Assembly (NCBI GenBank): GCA_017462645.1
Contig: JAFTQR010000008.1
Location: 1 to 39,492, forward strand
Direction of reading: 5' to 3'
DNA length: 39,492 nt
DNA from: Acholeplasmatales bacterium
Lineage (GTDB): Bacteria; Bacillota_I; Bacilli_A; Acholeplasmatales; Anaeroplasmataceae
The notes beneath the pieces are model-generated. The model was not told the origin of the DNA and did no database searches. It saw only the letters and a list, made by a program, of their open reading frames with translations. The position numbers and the translations under genes were made by a program. How positions within the stretch are numbered: position 1 is the first letter of the stretch; every line of letters begins with the position of its first letter. This document shows, piece by piece, positions 26,104-32,910 of the stretch.

Positions 26104-26337
26104 TTACTTAATTAAGCTTTCAATATAATCTACGATATTGCGTACTGTAGAAATTGCTTCTGCATTATCAGTATCGATTTCGATGTTAAATGCATCCTCT
26201 AAATCCATAATGATTTGAACTGCGTCAATTGAATCAGCTCCTAAATCTTCCTTTAAATTTGCATCTAAAGTTACCTTTTCAGCATCAACATTTAATTCAT
26301 CAATAATAATTTCCTTAACCTTATCAAAAACTGCCAT
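26104..26337 (-). CDS. acpP: Acyl carrier protein
   Basis: Acidic helical carrier of 77 residues. The phosphopantetheine site is Ser36 in ADSIDAVQI, the standard DSLD-type motif with Ile for Leu. Full length matches AcpP. No other fatty-acid gene is adjacent, and it has its own promoter, so it may be either the housekeeping ACP or a dedicated carrier. The gene downstream is the synthetase-like protein, reached by read-through past a hairpin. Strong AGGAGG site. Confidence 0.93.
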   Translation of the reverse strand: MAVFDKVKEIIIDELNVDAEKVTLDANLKEDLGADSIDAVQIIMDLEDAFNIEIDTDNAEAISTVRNIVDYIESLIK

Positions 26338-26367
26338 TTTTAAAATCCTCCTAAATTAGACAAATAA

Positions 26368-26396
26368 ATTATATCAAAATATTACATAATTGTAAA
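26368..26396 (-). promoter_or_regulatory. Promoter of acpP
   Basis: Minus-strand TTTACA (26396-26391), 17-nt spacer, TATAAT (26373-26368). The -35 lies 3 nt from the hom stop codon, so acpP is transcribed separately from the threonine operon. Confidence 0.85.
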
Positions 26397-26398
26397 TA

Positions 26399-27535
26399 TT
26401 AATCGATAATTCTAGCATAGAATTCAATTGATTCTAGCTTATTTAATTCTTCTCCACTAATGTTCTTTGTAATAATAACATTACCTAAATTCTTCTCTAT
26501 TATTTCATCAGGTAGTTCTTCAGCTGATTTAATTAAATATTTAGCATTAACATATTTATTGCCATTACATTGATAAGAATTAGCAGGCATAAACTTTTGT
26601 CTGTAATCAGATAAAACTAAGCCTAAATCAAAAACAATTGAATTTGCTGTTACAGGTCCTGCACCCTTACCATACATCATTTGAGTTGCACAGCCCTCAC
26701 CATAATATCTAACTAAATTATATTCATAATCAACATTAGCTAATAGCTCAGTATTTTTAATAACAATAGGCTCTACAGTTATATTAACACCATTTTCATC
26801 AATGCTTGATGAGGCAATAAACTTAAGCTTATAATCAAGCAAATCAATAACCTCAACAATATTTTTATCGACATTTTTTATACCATAATGATAAATATCA
26901 TCTAGATTGATTGTGCTATTATAGCAAATCATAGATAATATAGCTATTTTTCTAACCATGTCTAGGCCCTCTAAATCGGCTGTCGGATCAGCCTCTGCAA
27001 AGCCCTTGATTTGAGCAAGCCTTAAAGCCTCTTCAAATTCTATTTTTTCCTTATGCATAGATGTTAATATAAAATTAGTAGTACCATTTAAAATACCTTC
27101 AATTTTTGTGATTTTATTAAATGGCGCACTATTTAGCATAGTATGCACAATTGGAATTCCACCACCAACAGAAGCTTCAAATAATAATTTTACCTTTTTA
27201 GCCATTGCGATAGCCTGAAGCTCTGGATAATGGCTAGCAATTACCTCCTTATTAGCGGTAATGACATGCTTGCCAGCCTGTAAGGCACGCTTCATATATT
27301 CATAGCTTACCTTAGCACCCATCATTTCAATAACAACATCAATATCGACATCATCTACGATTTGATTAAAATCTGTTGTTAATAATGATTTATCAATATT
27401 TTTATTTTCTACATTTCTAACTAAAACATATTTAACATTTATTTCATGATTTTTAAATATGTCCGCCTCTTTTTTTGCCAATATATCAAAAACTGCTTTT
27501 CCTACGTTTCCAAGTCCTAATAATGCTACATTCAT
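26399..27535 (-). CDS. hom: Homoserine dehydrogenase
   Basis: Reduces aspartate semialdehyde to homoserine with NAD(P)H. 378 residues: Rossmann motif GLGNVG (7-12), TANKEVIASH, EASVGGGIPIV, ILNGTTNFILT and FAEADPTADLEGLD with the catalytic region. It is about 50 residues shorter than Firmicute enzymes that end in an ACT domain, and none is seen here. An ACT protein is encoded 4 nt upstream instead. It is last in the thrC-thrB-UPF0735-hom operon. Confidence 0.93.
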   Translation of the reverse strand: MNVALLGLGNVGKAVFDILAKKEADIFKNHEINVKYVLVRNVENKNIDKSLLTTDFNQIVDDVDIDVVIEMMGAKVSYEYMKRALQAGKHVITANKEVIASHYPELQAIAMAKKVKLLFEASVGGGIPIVHTMLNSAPFNKITKIEGILNGTTNFILTSMHKEKIEFEEALRLAQIKGFAEADPTADLEGLDMVRKIAILSMICYNSTINLDDIYHYGIKNVDKNIVEVIDLLDYKLKFIASSSIDENGVNITVEPIVIKNTELLANVDYEYNLVRYYGEGCATQMMYGKGAGPVTANSIVFDLGLVLSDYRQKFMPANSYQCNGNKYVNAKYLIKSAEELPDEIIEKNLGNVIITKNISGEELNKLESIEFYARIID

Positions 27536-27539
27536 TTTC

Positions 27540-27968
27540 TTACTCTACTGCTAATAATAATACGTCAATAACATTTTTTCCATTACGTAGTTCAGAAACA
27601 AAGCTTTGAATTGATATATCAAAATTCATAATAGCTATTGTTATAGTAACAAAGGCTATATTATGAATAGGAACCTCTTGATTAATAGCTAAAATATTGG
27701 CATTTTTAGCTGCAATTTCATTTAAAATATTAGATAATGCACCTGGCTCATCTACAAGCTTCATTGATAAAATAATTCTTTTACCAACCTTCATAGATGG
27801 TCTGTTTACATAATCCTTATACTTATAATATGTAGATCTAGATAATCCAACCTTTTTACAAGCATCAGATACATTAGCACCACAATTAATAGTTTCTTTT
27901 ATTTGGATTACCTTTTCAAAATAATCAGGTAATACCTTTTTATGTATTACATAATAATCATCGTTCAT
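27540..27968 (-). CDS. UPF0735/PheB-type ACT protein with HTH-like N-terminus
   Basis: 142 residues from ATG 27968, which has GGGAGG 6 nt upstream; the frame is open to 28001, but that part overlaps thrB. Residues 1-55 (YYVIHKKVLPDYFEKVIQIK, then VSDACKKVGLSRSTYYKYKDYV) look like a small helix-turn-helix. Residues about 60-142 are an ACT domain (VDEPGALSNILNEIAAKNANILAINQ). This is the UPF0735/YszB/PheB family, usually found beside hom, thrB or pheA in Firmicutes. It probably senses threonine or another aspartate-family product and controls neighbouring enzymes or genes (inference). Confidence 0.85.
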   Translation of the reverse strand: MNDDYYVIHKKVLPDYFEKVIQIKETINCGANVSDACKKVGLSRSTYYKYKDYVNRPSMKVGKRIILSMKLVDEPGALSNILNEIAAKNANILAINQEVPIHNIAFVTITIAIMNFDISIQSFVSELRNGKNVIDVLLLAVE

Positions 27969-27969
27969 A

Positions 27970-28824
27970 CTAAACCTCCCAAATTTGTAAGCCATTACCA
28001 ACCTTTAATGACTTAACCTCATAGCCTATATGCTTAATCTTATTAATAATATCCTCATTATATGAAACAATTAGCATTGTAGATCCACTACCACTTATAG
28101 CAAATGCACAATTATTATCATTACATATACTTTTAAGCTGATCATATCCCTTTATAAGCTTAGCACGATAAGGCTCATGTAGCTTATCATCAAATAAATC
28201 GATTAATAATTCTAAATTACCTTCCTCTAATGCTTTAGGTAAATTTACGATTCTAGACATATTATGAACAATATCACTATATGATAGCTCACTAGGTAAA
28301 ACACTTCTTGCATGATGAGTTGATAGCTCAAATGGTGGAATTACTACAATGAATTTTAACTTATCACTAACCTTATACAAATTAGGATAATTTTTATTAT
28401 TCTTTTTATAGCTAGCAACTAATCCACCATAAATAGCTGGAGCTACATTATCAGGATGTCCCTCTAGCTCAACACAAATATCAAATAGCTCATCTTTAGT
28501 TAAAGGATTATTCATCATATGGTTTGCGGCAAAGATTCCGGCAATAATAAGTGATGAGCTACTACCTAATCCTCTTGATACAGGTATTTCACCACTGAAG
28601 CCTATTTCTACAGGAATAACAGGCTTGTTAAGCTTATCAAATAGATATTTATATGAAGAATAAACTAAATTATTTTCATTACAATATTCCTCTTCAAAGC
28701 CCTTGAATGAAAGCTTATCCTTCTTTTCAAACGTAAATGTATTTTCTAATCCTAAGGCTAAGCCTAAAACATCAAATCCTACACATACATTTGCTGATGT
28801 TGCTTCTACTTTGATGAAAAGCAT
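27970..28824 (-). CDS. thrB: Homoserine kinase
   Basis: GHMP kinase of 284 residues that phosphorylates homoserine. The N-terminus reads IKVEATSANVCVGFDVLGLAL, the ATP-binding motif PVSRGLGSSSSLIIAG lies at about 83-98, and the C-terminal FAISGSGSTMLIV completes the fold. The start overlaps thrC by 19 nt with GAGGAAGTG inside thrC, so translation is coupled. It lies between thrC and the ACT gene in the threonine operon. Confidence 0.93.
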   Translation of the reverse strand: MLFIKVEATSANVCVGFDVLGLALGLENTFTFEKKDKLSFKGFEEEYCNENNLVYSSYKYLFDKLNKPVIPVEIGFSGEIPVSRGLGSSSSLIIAGIFAANHMMNNPLTKDELFDICVELEGHPDNVAPAIYGGLVASYKKNNKNYPNLYKVSDKLKFIVVIPPFELSTHHARSVLPSELSYSDIVHNMSRIVNLPKALEEGNLELLIDLFDDKLHEPYRAKLIKGYDQLKSICNDNNCAFAISGSGSTMLIVSYNEDIINKIKHIGYEVKSLKVGNGLQIWEV

Positions 28825-30230
28825 TTTATCACTTCCTCAACATATTCCTTTGCATCCTTAATATCTACAATTGTTCTATCAACTGCTGGATAATTTAACA
28901 CCTTAGGAATTTCAATATTAAATGTTTCAGATAATACATTAATAGCCTTTAATGCATCAGGCTCATTAATATTAAATGCTTCTAATACAGCCTGAGGGAA
29001 CTTATAAGGAGATGCAGTTGACACAACTACTGTCTTACTATTATCATTTGTTTCCTTTACATATTCCTTATATGCACTATATGCAACAGCTGTATGCGGA
29101 TCAATTAAATAATTATAATTATCATAAACCTCTTTAATAACCTTTAATGTATTCTCCTCATCACAGCTATAAGCATAGAAGAAATCAAATGGATTATTAA
29201 AGTCATATTCACCATTATTTTTTAAGCTTTCCATTAATTCCTTAGTTTTAGCCTCATCCTCATTTGTACCATAATATACATATCTTTCTAGATTAGATGA
29301 AATTAATATATCCATTGATGGAGAGTTAGTTTTAAAGAAAGGTCTCTTCTTATCATATTTACCATTTAAGAAGAAATCTGTTAATACATTATTCTTATTA
29401 GATGCACAAATTAAGTTTTGAATTGGTAATCCCATATTTTTAGCATAGAAGCCTGCAAAAATATTACCAAAGTTACCTGTTGGAACATCAAAATTAATTT
29501 TTTCGCCATCCTTGATTTTATTATTCTTTAATAAATTAAGATAGCTATAGAAATAATAAACAACCTGTGGTGCTAATCTAGCAATATTAATAGAATTAGC
29601 ACTAGATAGGCTTAAATCCTTATGCTCATTAAAGAAGTCCTTAACGAAGCTTTGGCAATCATCAAAATTACCTAAAATAGCTAATACCTTAGCATTATCT
29701 CCCTTGAAGCTGCACATTTGCGCCTCTTGTACTGGTGATACACCACCATGAGGGTATAATACCACAATTGAAACACCATCAATACTCTTAAAGCCATTTA
29801 AAGCAGCACCACCTGTATCACCAGATGTTGCAGTTAAAATAGTAATATTCTTTTCATAGCCTAGCTTTTGCTTAGAAAGCTTCATTAATCTTGGTAATAC
29901 TACTAATGCTAAATCCTTAAATGCTAAAGTAGGACCATGAAATAATTCTAGGAAATATGAATTATCACATTCCTTTAATTCTACTACTTCCTTTATATCA
30001 AAGCTTGAATAAGCCTCATCAATTTCTCTTTTTATCTCTTCAAATGTAAACTCATTAAAAAATGAATTTAAAATTTTAGCTGCCATTGTTTGATAATCAT
30101 CATTTAATAAATCATGATAGTCAAGCTTAGGTAGCTTATCAATCACATATAAACCACCATCATCTGCTAAGCCATTTAATATAGCCTGTGGTGATGATAC
30201 TAATTTTTTACCTCTTGTGCTGTGAAACAT
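28806..30230 (-). CDS. thrC: Threonine synthase
   Basis: PLP enzyme of 474 residues that converts phosphohomoserine to threonine. FHSTRGKKLVSSPQAILNGL opens the protein; FHGPTLAFKDLAL contains the PLP lysine (about 109), and TATSGDTGGAALNGF binds phosphate. The length matches the class that includes E. coli and fungal ThrC. I start at ATG 30230 with AGAGGG 7 nt upstream; the frame is open to 30314, but that extension covers the promoter. First gene of the operon. Confidence 0.93.
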   Translation of the reverse strand: MFHSTRGKKLVSSPQAILNGLADDGGLYVIDKLPKLDYHDLLNDDYQTMAAKILNSFFNEFTFEEIKREIDEAYSSFDIKEVVELKECDNSYFLELFHGPTLAFKDLALVVLPRLMKLSKQKLGYEKNITILTATSGDTGGAALNGFKSIDGVSIVVLYPHGGVSPVQEAQMCSFKGDNAKVLAILGNFDDCQSFVKDFFNEHKDLSLSSANSINIARLAPQVVYYFYSYLNLLKNNKIKDGEKINFDVPTGNFGNIFAGFYAKNMGLPIQNLICASNKNNVLTDFFLNGKYDKKRPFFKTNSPSMDILISSNLERYVYYGTNEDEAKTKELMESLKNNGEYDFNNPFDFFYAYSCDEENTLKVIKEVYDNYNYLIDPHTAVAYSAYKEYVKETNDNSKTVVVSTASPYKFPQAVLEAFNINEPDALKAINVLSETFNIEIPKVLNYPAVDRTIVDIKDAKEYVEEVIKCFSSK

Positions 30231-30264
30231 AATAATCCCTCTTCCAAAAAACAAATTTTCTCTT

Positions 30265-30293
30265 ATTATATAATGTTTTCTATTTTTATACAA
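30265..30293 (-). promoter_or_regulatory. Promoter of the threonine operon
   Basis: Minus-strand TTGTAT (30293-30288), 17-nt spacer, TATAAT (30270-30265). I see no T-box or leader peptide in the roughly 30-nt leader. Confidence 0.6.
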
Positions 30294-30356
30294 GTGTTTT
30301 TTCAAGAAAAACATAAAAATCGAAATTGGTAGAAATTTATTATACCTATTAATTAA

Positions 30357-31268
30357 TTATTTAATTAATAAGAAGCTTTCATACTCAGACATCATATTAT
30401 TCTTTAAAAATTCAGATAAGGGTATCTCTTCACCATAAAATTCTAATAAATCATTTTCAAAAACATTATTATCAACCAATACAAATGTATGATTCATACA
30501 TACAAGACCAACTGTTTTATATTTCCTTCCATTTAACGCAACATATCCCTTAAAGCCTCTTCTAATGCCATTACAATATCCAACATCTAACACTGCAATT
30601 CTAGCATCATTTTTAACCTTAAATTTACCTTCATAGCCTACCTCTTCATTTTTATACACATTTTTGATTAAAACAACCCTGCCATAAAATCTTGTTGCAG
30701 CTCTATATGCCATTGCGCCTATTCTAAGCCTTTTATCAGTATCACCAAATATTAAACTACCACCATATGAAACAGGCTTATTATATTTAGCACATTCCGT
30801 ATTTATTATTTCTATAATATTCAAATTATTAGCTGTTTTTTTATAAAAATGAGCTATAACACTATCTATATAATTATTATCTAATATCGTATAATCTATA
30901 TTTTTAAAGCCAAATCTATTCATACCTGTATCTATTTCAACTACAAATGGTATTTTATTTTTAGTATAAATATCCATTTCATACTTACTACTAGCTACTG
31001 GTAATACATTATATTTTTTTATATCAGATATATTTCTAACATTTGAACCAAATAATATTATTTTATTTAAATATTTTAATTTTCTACATTCTATTGCCTC
31101 ATTAATATCATTAACTGCAATTTGATTTATGCTTAGCTTATTAATAATATTTATAATATTTTCCAATCCAAACCCATAAGCATCATTTTTCACAACAAGG
31201 CATATTTCATTAGTAGATAATATATTTTTTATATTCTTTTCTATAATTGTATAGTCAATTATTTTCAA
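30357..31268 (-). CDS. alr: Short alanine racemase-like PLP enzyme
   Basis: Fold III PLP enzyme of about 303 residues, against about 370 for Alr. CLVVKNDAYGFG holds the PLP lysine. DTGMNRFGF, AHF, RIGAMAY, LDVGYCNGIRRG (catalytic Tyr in GYADG position) and GLVCMNHTFV (Asp to Asn in CMD) are recognisable. The protein stops just before the RVPR.Y segment that ends most racemases. No ATG start fits: TTG 31268 has GGTGAG 5 nt upstream, while GTG 31277 lies within that site; I take the TTG. It may still be the D-Ala source for peptidoglycan, but the changes make another amino acid or PLP-binding role possible. Confidence 0.72.
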   Translation of the reverse strand: MKIIDYTIIEKNIKNILSTNEICLVVKNDAYGFGLENIINIINKLSINQIAVNDINEAIECRKLKYLNKIILFGSNVRNISDIKKYNVLPVASSKYEMDIYTKNKIPFVVEIDTGMNRFGFKNIDYTILDNNYIDSVIAHFYKKTANNLNIIEIINTECAKYNKPVSYGGSLIFGDTDKRLRIGAMAYRAATRFYGRVVLIKNVYKNEEVGYEGKFKVKNDARIAVLDVGYCNGIRRGFKGYVALNGRKYKTVGLVCMNHTFVLVDNNVFENDLLEFYGEEIPLSEFLKNNMMSEYESFLLIK

Positions 31269-31339
31269 ATTACTCACCGATTAATATTATGTAAATAAAA
31301 ATATAATTATACTTTTAATTTATTCTGCATATACTAATA

Positions 31340-31438
31340 GTGGTGATAGCTTTGGATGATTTATTAATTTTTATTTTAGTACTTTTTATTTTACTATATG
31401 CAATTTATAAACTTCCTAGCAAAAAAATGGTAGCTTAG
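31340..31438 (+). CDS. Possible small membrane peptide
   Basis: A plus-strand frame of 32 codons from GTG 31340 encodes ALDDLLIFILVLFILLYAIY followed by KLPSKK, a single membrane helix with a basic end. GGTGA precedes an internal TTG at 31352. It overlaps the terminator of the phosphoesterase gene and has no visible promoter. AT-rich sequence often yields such frames, so support is weak. Confidence 0.2.
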   Translation: MVIALDDLLIFILVLFILLYAIYKLPSKKMVA

Positions 31439-31447
31439 CTACCATTT
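31425..31447 (-). terminator. Terminator of the metallophosphoesterase gene
   Basis: Perfect 11-bp inverted repeat around one base (31436). On the minus strand the stop TAA sits at the tip, and a run of seven T follows. Confidence 0.88.
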
Positions 31448-32232
31448 ATTTTCTTATACGCTTCTATAAAATATTTTTCTTCTAACTTATTATTTTGAAC
31501 AAGGCTTAATCCTTTATTAATAACCTCTGAGGCATTACAATATCCTTTTTTTAGCATATCCATTATACATTTAGTATAGGTTAAGCCATAATCAGATAGG
31601 CCTGATTCTATAAAATCATTATATGTCTGATTAATATCATATGATATATATCGATGTTCATATTTATATGTTTCTGTATCTACTATTAGATATACACCAC
31701 TAAAGCTATTATCAAAATGTCCTAATGGCCCAGTATTTATGAATATTTTGTCATTATGCTTTAGTGAAAAAGCTTTATGAGAATGACCACATATTATCAT
31801 TTTATAATTCATTCTATCAATATATTCCTTAGTATTAGGTGAATCCTCAAAAAATAGCTCTCTTGTTGATATATCACTTGAATGAGCTATAAATATATCA
31901 TTAATAGAATGGGAATATGGAAGGCTACTTAATAATTCCTTATATTCATCACTTAGATTATTATAGGTATATATTAAGGATGCGTTTAATGAGGATATAT
32001 TATTAAAATTTATATTTTCTAAATATTCCTCTCTATTGCCCTTTAATAAAATTAAATTGTAATCATTATTTAGCTTTAATATTTCATCTATTGTTTTATT
32101 TGGATATGGGAAATCAGTTACTAAATCACCATTAATGATAATAGTATCTATATTTTGTTTTTTTATATCAGTAATAGCTGCCTTTAAGGCATAATAATTT
32201 GAATGTATATCTGAAATAATCGCAACTCTCAT
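31435..32232 (-). CDS. Calcineurin-like metallophosphoesterase
   Basis: 265-residue cytosolic phosphoesterase. Metal ligands lie in SDIHSN (7-12), NGDLVTD (about 37-43), KGNREEYL, AHSSD and CGHSHKAF, then NTGPLG. A C-terminal helical part (GLSDYGLTYTKCIMDMLKKG) extends beyond the catalytic fold. It belongs to the YfcE/diadenosine-tetraphosphatase-like group; substrate unknown. Its ATG follows a terminator closely, with no clear ribosome site and no promoter, so expression probably depends on read-through from the lipoprotein gene. Confidence 0.85.
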   Translation of the reverse strand: MRVAIISDIHSNYYALKAAITDIKKQNIDTIIINGDLVTDFPYPNKTIDEILKLNNDYNLILLKGNREEYLENINFNNISSLNASLIYTYNNLSDEYKELLSSLPYSHSINDIFIAHSSDISTRELFFEDSPNTKEYIDRMNYKMIICGHSHKAFSLKHNDKIFINTGPLGHFDNSFSGVYLIVDTETYKYEHRYISYDINQTYNDFIESGLSDYGLTYTKCIMDMLKKGYCNASEVINKGLSLVQNNKLEEKYFIEAYKKINGS

Positions 32233-32240
32233 ATAAAGTA

Positions 32241-32264
32241 AAAAGAGTCAAAATTGACTCTTTT
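32241..32264 (-). terminator. Terminator of the thioredoxin-like lipoprotein gene
   Basis: Stem AAAAGAGTCAA/TTGACTCTTTT with a 2-nt loop overlapping the stop codon; a T-run follows on the minus strand. Confidence 0.8.
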
Positions 32265-32847
32265 ATAATACTCCTAATTCCTTTAAATCTACAAATAGGT
32301 ATTGAGCTAAAGCTTCAAAAACAATATAGCCTTCGTTATTTTCACGTCCAAATAACTCTAGCTCATCATCTAAAGAGCCATCATATGTACCAAATTCTAG
32401 ATTACCATCTACATACAAGCAACAAACAAGAGTAATAGAGTTAACATCATTTAAAGTATCCATGTCAGGAATATTTAATTTCTCTCTTACCTCTTCTCTA
32501 CCACTCATACTATTATAATCTGTTATATTAATATAGTATACTGTTCCATCAAAGCCTAAATATTCAGCTTGATCCTGCATCTTTTGAATACCATCTGCAG
32601 CCATACCAGCATATTGGCTATCACTTGTTCCATAGAATAAGATGAATGTTTCACCATTATTAATCTTTTCATTAGCCTTATCTAATGAAATTACCTCGAA
32701 AATATGATCATCAGGTAATTCAACATTATGATTTGCCCAATCCTCTTCAAAATTATATCCTTCATCATCACCGCCACAGCTAACTAATGTAAGCATAGAT
32801 ACTAATACTATGGCTAATGCTGATACTATTTTACCAAATTTAGACAT
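32263..32847 (-). CDS. Lipoprotein with cysteine-less thioredoxin-like domain
   Basis: 194 residues from ATG 32847 (GGAGG 8 nt upstream; the open frame to 32862 covers that site). The signal peptide ends at the lipobox LVSC, followed by an acidic stretch. The segment ETFILFYGTSDSQYAGMAADG has the spacing of a thioredoxin beta strand, active-site loop and helix, but SDSQ stands where CxxC would be. GTVYYINITDY and SITLVCCLYVDG would be later strands. A redox role is therefore unlikely; a surface binding role is inferred. It has its own promoter. Confidence 0.65.
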   Translation of the reverse strand: MSKFGKIVSALAIVLVSMLTLVSCGGDDEGYNFEEDWANHNVELPDDHIFEVISLDKANEKINNGETFILFYGTSDSQYAGMAADGIQKMQDQAEYLGFDGTVYYINITDYNSMSGREEVREKLNIPDMDTLNDVNSITLVCCLYVDGNLEFGTYDGSLDDELELFGRENNEGYIVFEALAQYLFVDLKELGVL

Positions 32848-32878
32848 TAGAAAAACCTCCAAATAAAAAATACAATTA

Positions 32879-32907
32879 ATTATATAACAAAGTATCTATT
32901 TTTTCAA
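32879..32907 (-). promoter_or_regulatory. Promoter of the thioredoxin-like lipoprotein gene
   Basis: Minus-strand TTGAAA (32907-32902), 17-nt spacer, TATAAT (32884-32879), right after the stop of the propeller gene. Confidence 0.8.
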
Positions 32908-32910
32908 GCA

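Noticed and set aside
30231-30356. T-box or Thr attenuator ahead of thrC
   Set aside because: The leader is too short, and I find no T-box core, run of Thr codons or terminator hairpin.
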